Shown: piece after piece, positions 1 to 7,280 of the stretch
How positions within the stretch are numbered: position 1 is the stretch's first letter
Layout: each line of letters begins with the position of its first letter
NCBI GenBank assembly: GCA_965243805.1
Contig: OZ251577.1
Span: 1,178,001 to 1,242,000 of the forward strand
DNA from: CATQHQ01 sp965243805
GTDB lineage: Bacteria > Gemmatimonadota > Gemmatimonadetes > Longimicrobiales > Gaopeijiaceae
Direction of reading: 5' to 3'
DNA length: 64,000 nt
Position numbers and translations under genes: made by a program
Notes under the pieces: generated by a model
Database searches by the model: none
What the model saw: the letters and a program-made list of their open reading frames with translations, nothing else
What the model was told of the DNA's origin: nothing

Positions 1-2
1 GC

Positions 3-323
3 GGCAACGCCTCCGGCTGGCGCGAGGACGTACTGGCTGCCAACGGCTTCGACGAGCGCATGGGCTACGGCGGCGAGGACCGAGAGTTCGGCGAGCGGCT
101 CGAGAACGCCGGGATCAGAGGCACCCAGGTCCGTTACCGGGCCGTGTGCGTCCACCTGGACCACGACCGGGGGTACAAGGACCTGGACCGCATCCGACAG
201 AACAAGGCGATCCGCCGGAAGACCCGTTCCGAACGCCTCACCTGGACTCCTTACGGAATCGACCAGCACGCCGACGAGCACGCCGCCCAGCGCGCACCCC
301 CGCACGCAGCCCCGCCGCCATAA
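3..323 (+). CDS. glycosyltransferase family 2, C-terminal part
   Basis: The reading frame is open from the window edge, so only the last 106 residues are visible and the start lies outside. The segment FDERMGYGGEDREFGERL matches the C-terminal galactosyltransferase-like motif of GT-A enzymes, where an acidic ED or GGED motif contributes to acceptor binding and catalysis. The family transfers a sugar from a nucleotide-sugar donor to a glycan or lipid acceptor at the inner face of the membrane. The acceptor and donor cannot be read from this fragment. The following aminotransferase begins 9 bases after the stop, so the two may be co-transcribed. Confidence 0.75.
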   Translation, partial: GNASGWREDVLAANGFDERMGYGGEDREFGERLENAGIRGTQVRYRAVCVHLDHDRGYKDLDRIRQNKAIRRKTRSERLTWTPYGIDQHADEHAAQRAPPHAAPPP

Positions 324-332
324 AGAGCCCCG

Positions 333-1508
333 ATGAACCATCTCCGTTCCTTCCGCGACGAGTTTCCGGTCGCGAGCAGCTTCGTGTTCCTGAACCATGC
401 GGGGGTCGGTCCCACATCCAAGCGGGTCGTGGACGCCGTCCACCACTTCATGGACTCCTTGGCCACGGTGGGCCGGCCGAGCTTCGAAGAGTGGGAAGCC
501 CTGGCCGACGAGTGCCGGGGACGCTTCGCCCGACTGGTGGGCGCCGAACCGGAGGAGATCGCCTTCGTGCGCAACACCTCCCACGGGCTATCGCTACTGG
601 CCTCCGGGCTGGACTGGCGCGACGGCGACCGGGTGGCCGTGGCGACCTCCGTGGAGTACCCGTCCAACGTCTACCCCTGGATGGACTTGGAGCGGCGGGG
701 GATCGTCGCCTTGGACCATGTGGAGTGCGACGACGGCACGGCGACCCCCGAGGCGGCGGCCGCGGCGATGAGGCCCGGCACCCGGGTGCTGGCGGTGAGT
801 TCGGCCCAGTATGCCACCGGTGCCGTCACCGACTTGGCGGGGCTGGGCGAGCTTTGCCGCGAACGGGGCGTGCTGCTGTGCGTGGACGGCATCCAGACGG
901 TGGGCGCCCTGCCGCTGAACGTGAAGGCGGCCGGCGTCCACTTCCTGTCGGCCGACAGTCACAAGTGGCTGCTGGGGATGATGGGGATCGGCGCCGTCTT
1001 CGTGGACAGCTCCATCGTGCGCAACGTCCATCCGCCCCTCCTGGGCTGGCGGAGCACCACCGAAGCGTTCGACTTCGACCGAGTCCACTTCCACCTTCAG
1101 CAGACCGCCGGCCGCTTCGAGGAAGGCAGCCTCGCCTACCCACTGATCGCAGGCTTCTCGGAGGCGCTGGCCCTGCTGGAGGAAGCAGGGGTCGATGCGG
1201 TGGCGGCCCATGTGGAGTCGCTGGTGGAGGAGTTGGCGCGGCACCTGGAGGCACTGGGTTGCGAGACGGGGCCGACGCCGCCCCGGAGGCGTCACATCCT
1301 GGTCTTCCGCCACCCCAACGTGGACGGGGAGCGAATGCTGGACGGGCTAGCGGAACGAAGCGTGGTGGCGTCGCTGCGCCGAGGCTGGGTTCGCGCCTCG
1401 CCTCATCTCTACAATACGCCGGAGGAGATGGAGCAGGTTGCCGAGGCGGTCCGGGAGGTCGTGGAGTCGGTTGGGAGGTCTCGGCTCGCGCCCGCTAGAA
1501 GCGGTTGA
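333..1508 (+). CDS. aminotransferase class V (cysteine desulfurase / isopenicillin-N-epimerase-like)
   Basis: This is a 391-residue PLP fold-type I enzyme. The N-terminus carries the family's FLNHAGVGPTS segment, and the sequence SADSHKWLLG puts the Schiff-base lysine at about residue 211 after a conserved His. The length is normal for the family. The SufS-type active-site cysteine loop is not evident, so an epimerase, lyase or kynureninase-like role is as likely as cysteine desulfuration. The ATG at 333 has only a weak purine stretch upstream. The 3' end overlaps the convergent alcohol dehydrogenase gene by 14 bases. Confidence 0.85.
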   Translation: MNHLRSFRDEFPVASSFVFLNHAGVGPTSKRVVDAVHHFMDSLATVGRPSFEEWEALADECRGRFARLVGAEPEEIAFVRNTSHGLSLLASGLDWRDGDRVAVATSVEYPSNVYPWMDLERRGIVALDHVECDDGTATPEAAAAAMRPGTRVLAVSSAQYATGAVTDLAGLGELCRERGVLLCVDGIQTVGALPLNVKAAGVHFLSADSHKWLLGMMGIGAVFVDSSIVRNVHPPLLGWRSTTEAFDFDRVHFHLQQTAGRFEEGSLAYPLIAGFSEALALLEEAGVDAVAAHVESLVEELARHLEALGCETGPTPPRRRHILVFRHPNVDGERMLDGLAERSVVASLRRGWVRASPHLYNTPEEMEQVAEAVREVVESVGRSRLAPARSG

Positions 1509-2535
1509 TCACGGCCATCCCCAGCAGGTCGTAGCCGTCCATTCCCTTCAGGACTTCCACGCCTTGGGCCAGGGACACGGTGCGGGTCACCAACCGTCGC
1601 GGATCGACGAAGCCCGCTGCGACCATGGCCAGCATCCGATCGTACTCGTGGGCCTGCATTCCGTGGGTGCCCACCATCTCCAGCTCCCAGCCGATCACCC
1701 GGTCCATGGGCACGCGAGGGTGACGGTGCTCGCCGGTCATGAGCCCCGCCTGGATGTGGCGGCCCCGCCGCCGCAAGCACGCCACGGAGTTGAAGCAGGT
1801 GTCGGGGTGACCTAGGGCGTCCAGGGAGACGTGGGCGCCGCCGCCGGTCCGCTCCCGCACCTCCTCCGCCACGTCCGGGGACCGGGAGGCGTCCACCACA
1901 GCCGCCGCGCCCACCTTCACGGCCATCTCCAGCGCGTCGCGACGGATGTCCACCGCGACCACTCGCGCACCCAGTGCCGCCGCGATCGTCACCGCCGCCA
2001 GCCCCACGCCGCCGCACCCGTGCACCACCACCCAGTCGCCTCCCGACACTCGGCCCTGGTCCCGCACCGCCCGAAACGCAGTGGCGAAGCGGCAGCCCAG
2101 GCCGGCCGCCGTCACGAAGTCCACGTCGTCCGGCAGCGCCACCAGCGTCAGATCGGCTTGGCGCAGCGCCACCCGCTCCGCGAAGCCGCCCCATCCGTGG
2201 AACCCAGGCTGAAACTGACGCTCGCAGACCTGCTGGTCGCCGCGACGGCAGTAGACGCACCGCCCGCACCCGGCGATGAACGGTACAGACACCCGGTCCC
2301 CCGGCCGCCATCGGGTCACGTCCCTGCCCACCTCCTCGACCACGCCGGCGATCTCGTGACCCGGAACGTGGGGCAGCACGATGTCGGGATCGTGGCCCAC
2401 CCATCCGTGCCAGTCGCTTCTGCAGACTCCGTTCGCCTCCACCCGCACCACCACGCCGTCGGCCGTGGGCTCCGGGTCGGGCAGCGATTCGATGGAGATC
2501 GGGCCTCGGTACGTCCGGTAGATTGCCGCCTTCAT
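1495..2535 (-). CDS. zinc-dependent alcohol dehydrogenase family protein
   Basis: A 346-residue medium-chain dehydrogenase. The GroES-like N-terminal half shows the catalytic-zinc ligands in GVCRSDWHGW and PGHEIAGVVEEVG, and the structural-zinc cluster CGRCVYCRRGDQQVC. A Rossmann nucleotide-binding motif VHGCGGVGLAAV follows. It should oxidise an alcohol or reduce an aldehyde with NAD(P); the substrate is not deducible. The start at 2535 is chosen over an upstream in-frame codon because GGAGGAG lies just before it and homologues begin MKAAIYRTY. It faces the HU gene across a 179-base divergent spacer. Confidence 0.88.
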   Translation of the reverse strand: MKAAIYRTYRGPISIESLPDPEPTADGVVVRVEANGVCRSDWHGWVGHDPDIVLPHVPGHEIAGVVEEVGRDVTRWRPGDRVSVPFIAGCGRCVYCRRGDQQVCERQFQPGFHGWGGFAERVALRQADLTLVALPDDVDFVTAAGLGCRFATAFRAVRDQGRVSGGDWVVVHGCGGVGLAAVTIAAALGARVVAVDIRRDALEMAVKVGAAAVVDASRSPDVAEEVRERTGGGAHVSLDALGHPDTCFNSVACLRRRGRHIQAGLMTGEHRHPRVPMDRVIGWELEMVGTHGMQAHEYDRMLAMVAAGFVDPRRLVTRTVSLAQGVEVLKGMDGYDLLGMAVINRF

Positions 2536-2714
2536 GGGCGCCTCCTCCTTGGCTGATTTGCGCCGGCACTTCCTTTTCTGGACGATTGGTTGCAAATTGA
2601 CGAGTCCGCGTGTCAATGACGACACCGTCGACACGGCAACCTGCTGTTCCCACTCGCCTTTTGATCCGCCCCGCCACGAGGGCCGGGCAGGAAACCCACC
2701 AAGGAGAAGTTTGC

Positions 2715-3008
2715 GTGAACAAGACCCAGATGGCCAAGGAGCTCGCCGCCAGGTTCGAGGACCTGACCCAAGCCGGGGCAGCGGCGATCGTCGAGGCCGT
2801 GTTCAGCCCGACCGACGGCATCATCGCCACCGAGCTGGCCGACGGAGCGGACTCCAGGGTCGCCATCGGCGGCTTCGGCACCTTCGAGGCGCGGAACCGC
2901 CCGGCGCGAACCGCCAGGAACCCGCGCACCGGCGAGCAGATCCAGGTGCCGGCCCGGCGCCTCCCGGCGTTCAAGGCGGCCAAGGCGCTGAAGGACCGCC
3001 TCGGCTAG
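2715..3008 (+). CDS. HU-family DNA-binding protein
   Basis: A 97-residue histone-like protein. The HU/IHF fold is recognisable from the helical N-terminus (NKTQMAKELAARF), the beta-arm entry IGGFGTFEARNRPARTARNP with the conserved GFG and the intercalating-Pro region RNPRTGEQI, and the C-terminal helix FKAAKALKDRL. It bends and compacts DNA as a dimer. The GTG start at 2715 sits 8 bases after AAGGAG. Longer in-frame starts upstream give a non-homologous extension and are rejected. A direct repeat and a GC hairpin follow the stop. Confidence 0.95.
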   Translation: MNKTQMAKELAARFEDLTQAGAAAIVEAVFSPTDGIIATELADGADSRVAIGGFGTFEARNRPARTARNPRTGEQIQVPARRLPAFKAAKALKDRLG

Positions 3009-3009
3009 C

Positions 3010-3042
3010 GGGACCCAGCCCGAGCGGGACCCAGCCCCGAGC
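3010..3042 (+). repeat. 16-17 bp tandem duplication after the HU stop
   Basis: The segment AGCGGGACCCAGCCC occurs twice in tandem directly after the HU stop codon, followed by a third partial AGCGG. It is one of the non-coding microduplications seen at gene junctions in this window. Confidence 0.85.
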
Positions 3043-3049
3043 GGAGCCA

Positions 3050-3065
3050 TCCCCCCGACGGGGGA
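3050..3065 (+). terminator. possible GC hairpin downstream of HU
   Basis: TCCCCC, loop CGAC, GGGGGA can form a 6-bp stem between the HU gene and the next small gene. There is no T-tract after it, so it may be a weak terminator or only an mRNA-stabilising hairpin. Confidence 0.35.
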
Positions 3066-3182
3066 CAACCACCGAGCGAGGCGGGACAAGCGCCCCAGGA
3101 ACGGGAGTGAATACCTTCCTGGCGGTTCTGCGTAGGACATGCCACGGAACAGGTGGAGTGTCTTCAGAGCAGGGAGGAATCC

Positions 3183-3449
3183 GTGAACGAACTGGTTGCG
3201 CCCGCGCTGGTGGGCGAAGCGGTGGTGCTGATCCTCGCCATCGGCTTGGTGTGGATCGTCTTCCGGGAGGTCGCGAAGGCGGCCCTGAAGCTGCTCTTGC
3301 CAGCGGGAGTTCTGGTCGCCGCGGCGGTGTGGCTCGGGTGGCTGGACCAGACCACGGTGGGCAACACCCTCGTCGCTGTGGGGGACGGCGTGATGAGCGG
3401 CATCCGCACCGTCGCGGATTGGGTCGTCGCCAAGGCCTCCACCGGCTGA
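3183..3449 (+). CDS. small membrane protein, function unknown
   Basis: An 88-residue protein with two hydrophobic helices (about residues 8-25 and 33-50), then an amphipathic tail ending VADWVVAKAS. The GTG at 3183 is preferred because AGGGAGG lies 5 bases upstream; the in-frame ATG at 3153 has no such site. I do not recognise a family. Its 3' end overlaps the start of the next lipoprotein gene by about 31 bases, which suggests the two are translated together. Confidence 0.65.
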   Translation: MNELVAPALVGEAVVLILAIGLVWIVFREVAKAALKLLLPAGVLVAAAVWLGWLDQTTVGNTLVAVGDGVMSGIRTVADWVVAKASTG

Positions 3450-3997
3450 CCCCGCTGGCCTCGGCCCTGTTGGCGTCTTGCGCCGGGGGGCCGGGAGCAA
3501 CCGGCGGCGCCCAACCGGGGGTCCCCGACCCTTTGGGCGCGTACGACGTGGTCCTCTCCTCCGGTCACATGGTGTCGGAGGGAACGATGGAGATCACGGG
3601 CAAGCCGGGGTTCTACTCGGGTCGTCTCTCGGTCGGTGGGTTCGTCGGCGCCGTGCGATCGGTGGAGACCGGCCTAGGCCACATGCTGGTGGAAGTCGAG
3701 GCCCCTGGCGGAGTGGTGGTGCTGCGGTTGGCGACCGACGGCCAGTTCTTCTCGGGCAACTGGGTGATGGGCGAGCAGCGGGGCACTGCCACCGCAGATA
3801 GGCGGCGGCCCGACAAGCGCCAGCCCCACCAGAAGCGCCGGCCCCACCAGGGTGCCCGCTACGAGGGTGCCGGCTGCCAGGATCCCGGCTGCCAGGATGC
3901 CCGCTACGAGGACGTCCCGCTCCGACCCGTTTTCGCTGGGCCCCTTTCCACCGGCAGGTCGTCGCGTTCCCCCCACTCGGACCACGAGCCGTCGTAA
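3419..3997 (+). CDS. putative lipoprotein with C-terminal pentapeptide repeats
   Basis: The likely start is the TTG at 3419 inside the previous gene. It gives a classic lipoprotein signal, MGRRQG then a hydrophobic stretch ending LLASC, with the acylated Cys at residue 21. Without this start the frame has no usable initiation codon near the lipobox. The middle region (GAYDVVLSSGHMVSEGTMEITGK onward, about residues 40-115) is a beta-rich domain of unknown function found in small exported proteins. The tail from about 3816 is low complexity: two six-residue units, KRQPHQ and KRRPHQ, then four five-residue units, GARYE, GAGCQ, DPGCQ and DARYE. The last 94 bases overlap the convergent sulfurtransferase gene, so the exact end of function is unclear. 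Confidence 0.55.
   Translation: MGRRQGLHRLTPLASALLASCAGGPGATGGAQPGVPDPLGAYDVVLSSGHMVSEGTMEITGKPGFYSGRLSVGGFVGAVRSVETGLGHMLVEVEAPGGVVVLRLATDGQFFSGNWVMGEQRGTATADRRRPDKRQPHQKRRPHQGARYEGAGCQDPGCQDARYEDVPLRPVFAGPLSTGRSSRSPHSDHEPS
3816..3910 (+). repeat. 18-bp x2 and 15-bp x4 in-frame repeats
   Basis: AAGCGCC(A/G)GCCCCACCAG occurs twice in tandem, then four 15-bp units of the type G(G/A)TGCCCGCTACGAG run from 3851 to 3910. The tract is open on both strands. It forms the tail of the lipoprotein, and the stop of the opposite sulfurtransferase gene lies in the last unit. Confidence 0.9.
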
Positions 3998-4857
3998 ACC
4001 GCCACGTCCCAGCGTCCCGCCCTGGCCATGCTCCAAGCGAAGGCGCAAGCGCTCGTGCCCGACCCGCAGGTCGCCACCAGCTCCTTGGTCGGGTCCACTC
4101 CGGCGTCGCGGAGAATCGCCTGCAGCGCGTCGGCACCGACCCCCACTCCCGAGCCACCGTCCACCAGCTCCGTGTAGGGGACGTTCCTGCTGCCCGGGAC
4201 GTGTCCCAGCCACAGGCCCGGCCTCGGTTCCGGGTCCGTGCCAGCGAAGCGCCCTCGGGGGCGCATGTCCACGATCTCGGTGCCGTCGTGGCTCATCGCC
4301 CGCACCACCTGCTCCACGTTGCGGACAAGCTCCGGGCGGCGCACTGGCGTGAACCCGGCCCTCGTCGGCGCCTGGGAGGCCGGGGGGACGGTCTCGTTCG
4401 GGGGCAGGGTCTCGGCTGGGGGCGCGGTCTCGACGGGGAGCCCGGACGCCTTCCAGTGCTTGAACCCGCCGTCGAGGACGGCGATGTTGTCGAATCCGAA
4501 GCAACGGAAGGTCCACCACACCCGGGGAGCGCTGATATTGACGCCCGACGCGTCGTAGACCACGACGGCAGAGGAGTCGGAGACGCCGGCCGCCTCGGCC
4601 CGGCTCTTGAAGTGGTCCGGAGTCGGAAGCATGTGGGGCAGGGTCGCCGCCGGATCGCAGATGGCGTCCAGGTCGAAGAAGCGGGCGCCGGGAATCCGCG
4701 CCGACTGGAACTCCCGGGCCGGGTCGCGTCCGGAGCCGGGCAGGTACCAAGAGCAGTCAAGCACGACCAGACCCGGCGCGCCCAGGGCGTCGGCAAGCCA
4801 AGCGGCGGACACAGCAGGACGGGGAAGGCTGATCCGGGGTTCTTCCGATGGGGTCAT
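3904..4857 (-). CDS. 3-mercaptopyruvate / thiosulfate sulfurtransferase (tandem rhodanese)
   Basis: A 317-residue protein of two rhodanese domains. The N-terminal inactive domain contains VVVYDASGVNISAPRVWW, and the C-terminal catalytic domain carries the active loop CGSGTSA with Cys at about residue 264, the loop form typical of 3-mercaptopyruvate sulfurtransferases. It moves sulfane sulfur from mercaptopyruvate or thiosulfate to a thiol or cyanide acceptor in the cytoplasm. The linker between the domains is a six-residue repeat (ETAPPA, ETLPPN, ETVPPA). The ATG at 4857, with GGAG upstream, matches family N-termini. The C-terminus overlaps the repeat tail of the convergent lipoprotein gene. 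Confidence 0.88.
   Translation of the reverse strand: MTPSEEPRISLPRPAVSAAWLADALGAPGLVVLDCSWYLPGSGRDPAREFQSARIPGARFFDLDAICDPAATLPHMLPTPDHFKSRAEAAGVSDSSAVVVYDASGVNISAPRVWWTFRCFGFDNIAVLDGGFKHWKASGLPVETAPPAETLPPNETVPPASQAPTRAGFTPVRRPELVRNVEQVVRAMSHDGTEIVDMRPRGRFAGTDPEPRPGLWLGHVPGSRNVPYTELVDGGSGVGVGADALQAILRDAGVDPTKELVATCGSGTSACAFAWSMARAGRWDVAVYDGSWSEWGERDDLPVERGPAKTGRSGTSS
4391..4432 (-). repeat. 18-bp repeat in the rhodanese linker
   Basis: GTCTCG recurs at 4391, 4409 and 4427 in degenerate 18-bp units. They encode the inter-domain six-residue repeat of the sulfurtransferase. Confidence 0.8.
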
Positions 4858-4982
4858 GGCGCTGCGCTCCATGAGGGCGAAGGCGGGGGCGCACTGCCAC
4901 ATGCTAGCCCCCCGACGGGCGACAGGCACGCCGACCGAGCCGCCCACGCCGCCCGAGCTACCCACGCCGCGCGAGCCGACCG

Positions 4983-5990
4983 GTGAGGGTTCTGGTCACC
5001 GGCGTCGCGGGCTTCATCGGCTACTTCGTGGCGCGCCGGCTTCTGGACGCGGGACACCAGGTCGCGGGCGTGGACAACATGAGCCCCCACTACGATCGCC
5101 AGCTCAAGCGCGACCGCCTCGCCGGCTTGACCGACCACGACGGCTTCTCCTTCCAGCCCATCGACCTTTGCGACGCCCAGGCGACTGCCGGCTGCTTCGA
5201 CGCTCACGACTTTGACCGGGTGGTGCACCTGGCCGCCCAAGCGGGAGTCGCGTACTCGCTGGAGAACCCGCTGGCCTACGTCCACTCCAACTTGGTCGGC
5301 TTTGCCCACGTTCTGGAGGGTTGCCGCCGGACTGGCGTCGAGCACCTGGTCTACGCCTCCACTAGCTCCATCTACGGCGCCAACGCCCGGTTGCCGTTCT
5401 CCCCCAGCGACCCAGCCGACCATCCCCTCTCCCTCTACGCCGCCACCAAGAAGGGCAACGAGGCAATGGCCCACGCCTACGCCCACCTCTACGGCGTGCC
5501 GACGACGGGGCTGCGCTTCTTCACCGTCTACGGTCCGTGGGGGCGTCCCGACATGGCGACGTTCCTCTTCACGCGACAGATTCTTGCGGGCGAGCCGGTC
5601 GAGCTCTACAACCACGGGGACCACTGGCGGGATTGGACCTACGTGGAAGACACGGCGGAAGGGGTCGTTCGGGCGCTGATGAAGGCCCCCGCAGGCGACG
5701 AGTCGTGGAGCGGCGACGCGCCGGACCCGGCGAGCAGCCGGGCGCCGTACCGGCTGTACAACATCGGCGCGGGCCAGCCAGTCCACCTTCTGGAGTTCCT
5801 GGACATCTTGGAGGAGCTGCTGGGCCGCAAAGCCGAACGGTTGCTGCTGCCGCGCCGGCCCATGGACGTCCGCGAGACCTGCGCCGACGTGGACGGGTTG
5901 CGAAGGGACGTAGGGTACGAGCCCTCGACGCCGCTCCGGGAGGGGCTGGCACGCTTCGTCGAATGGTACCGCGACTACTACCGAGTCTGA
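4983..5990 (+). CDS. NAD-dependent epimerase (UDP-glucuronate 4-epimerase type)
   Basis: A 335-residue extended short-chain dehydrogenase. The N-terminal VTGVAGFIGYFVARRLL is the NAD-binding GxxGxxG motif, followed by GVDNMSPHYD, close to the UDP-glucuronate epimerase signature. The catalytic Ser is in YASTSSIYG, and the Tyr and Lys are in YAATKKGNE. The family interconverts UDP-glucuronate and UDP-galacturonate for surface polysaccharide synthesis, which fits the glycosyltransferase at the start of the window. A polar insertion at about residues 235-255 precedes the conserved YNIG motif. The start is a GTG at 4983. Confidence 0.9.
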   Translation: MRVLVTGVAGFIGYFVARRLLDAGHQVAGVDNMSPHYDRQLKRDRLAGLTDHDGFSFQPIDLCDAQATAGCFDAHDFDRVVHLAAQAGVAYSLENPLAYVHSNLVGFAHVLEGCRRTGVEHLVYASTSSIYGANARLPFSPSDPADHPLSLYAATKKGNEAMAHAYAHLYGVPTTGLRFFTVYGPWGRPDMATFLFTRQILAGEPVELYNHGDHWRDWTYVEDTAEGVVRALMKAPAGDESWSGDAPDPASSRAPYRLYNIGAGQPVHLLEFLDILEELLGRKAERLLLPRRPMDVRETCADVDGLRRDVGYEPSTPLREGLARFVEWYRDYYRV

Positions 5991-6016
5991 GGTCGGCCAG
6001 CGGGCGGGCCAGAGGG

Positions 6017-6095
6017 CGGGCCGACGCGGGTGCCGACGAGCGGGCCAGCGGGCAGGCAGGCAGGCGGGCCGGCGACCGGGCCGACGCGGGTGCCG
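6017..6095 (+). repeat. 19-bp direct repeat 60 bp apart in a GC-rich tract
   Basis: CGGGCCGACGCGGGTGCCG occurs at 6017 and again at 6077. The region between is built from GGGCGGGCC-like and GGCA units. The tract is open in the frame of the downstream Fe-S protein, so it may be an N-terminal extension of it or a spacer. Confidence 0.8.
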
Positions 6096-6133
6096 GCGGG
6101 CGAACCGCCTCCGATCGCGAGGCCGGCTTCCAT

Positions 6134-7261
6134 GTGGGCGACGACTTCCGCCGATTCTCGCAGAAGGACGACGTCTTCTGCCGCTCGTTCTGGGACCCGT
6201 CGGTGCGCAGCCACCGGTCCGACATGTTCTACGAGACCTACCGCACGCCGAAGATGAAGTGGCGGGGCGCTGACGGTTTCAATCGGCGGGACTACGCGCT
6301 GCGCAACGCCTCGTGGCACGTGACCGACGTCTTCGCCGAGCTTCACGAAGGGGCCGACCGCCGGGAAGGCTTCCTCGACCCGTACACGGCGGTTCGGGAG
6401 GGACCCGGCGGGCGCGCGCCGGTGGAGTCGCCGGAGGAGATGGCCCGGCAGCTCAAGCAGGCGGCCAAGACGCTGGGGGCCGACTTGGTGGGCGTCACCG
6501 GCTACGACGAGCGCTGGGTCTACACCCACAACTACGGGCGGGAGCAGGAAGAGGAGAAGCCGCAGGAGCTGTCGGGGGAGCTGGGCAACGTGATTGTGGT
6601 GGCCCAGTCGATGGATCGGGACCTGTTGCGCACCGCGCCGTCGGCACTGAGTGGGGCCGCCACCGGAGCCGGCTACTCCCGGGACACGATCGTGCTGCTG
6701 GCGATCGCCCAGTTCGTCACCAACCTGGGGTACCGAGCGGTGGCGACGATGAACGATTCGGCGCTGGCGATCCCCTTCGCCGTCAAGGCCGGGCTGGGAG
6801 AGTACGGCCGGCACGGCCTGCTGATCACCCGGGAGTTCGGCCCGCGGGTCCGGCTGGGCAAGATCTTCACCGACCTGCCGTTGGCCCACGACCAGCCGCT
6901 GCGCTTCGGGGTCGAGGAGACGTGTCGCGTCTGCCGGGCGTGCACCGACGCCTGCCCCGCCAAGGCGATCGACGGCGGGCGTCCCTCTACCGTCGTGCAC
7001 AACCGCTCCAACATCCGAGGCGTCAAGAAGTGGACCACCGACGCGGAGAAGTGCTTCCGCTTCTGGTCGAACCTGAACACCGATTGCGCGATCTGCGTGC
7101 GCGTCTGCCCCTACAACCGCGACTACGACCTGCGACGCAACCGGGCGTGGCAATGGCTGGCCGGGACGCCGCTCCGGCGACTGGCGCTGTGGCTGGACCG
7201 GGTGGGCGGGCGCGGAGAGCGGATGGCACCTGCACGGTGGTGGGGCGGTGGCGAGTCGTGA
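6134..7261 (+). CDS. reductive-dehalogenase-like double 4Fe-4S protein
   Basis: The C-terminal half has two ferredoxin-like clusters: CRVCRACTDACP, and CAICVRVCPYNR with an upstream Cys in EKCFRFW. Before these is an ALAIPFAVKAGLGEYGRHGLLIT segment typical of the RdhA/QueG superfamily, which binds a corrinoid cofactor. The N-terminal RRFSQKDDVFCRSFWDP resembles catabolic (non-respiratory) reductive-dehalogenase-like proteins of marine bacteria. Halide removal is inferred only from the superfamily. There is no Tat signal and no RdhB anchor next to it, so it is probably cytoplasmic. The start is uncertain: GTG at 6134 gives 375 residues, and an ATG at 5963 would add a repetitive Gly-Arg-Ala tract and overlap the epimerase gene. 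A PduO-type adenosyltransferase at 12.6 kb is consistent with B12 use. Confidence 0.7.
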   Translation: MGDDFRRFSQKDDVFCRSFWDPSVRSHRSDMFYETYRTPKMKWRGADGFNRRDYALRNASWHVTDVFAELHEGADRREGFLDPYTAVREGPGGRAPVESPEEMARQLKQAAKTLGADLVGVTGYDERWVYTHNYGREQEEEKPQELSGELGNVIVVAQSMDRDLLRTAPSALSGAATGAGYSRDTIVLLAIAQFVTNLGYRAVATMNDSALAIPFAVKAGLGEYGRHGLLITREFGPRVRLGKIFTDLPLAHDQPLRFGVEETCRVCRACTDACPAKAIDGGRPSTVVHNRSNIRGVKKWTTDAEKCFRFWSNLNTDCAICVRVCPYNRDYDLRRNRAWQWLAGTPLRRLALWLDRVGGRGERMAPARWWGGGES

Positions 7262-7280
7262 GGCCCCGGCGCCCCTGGGG

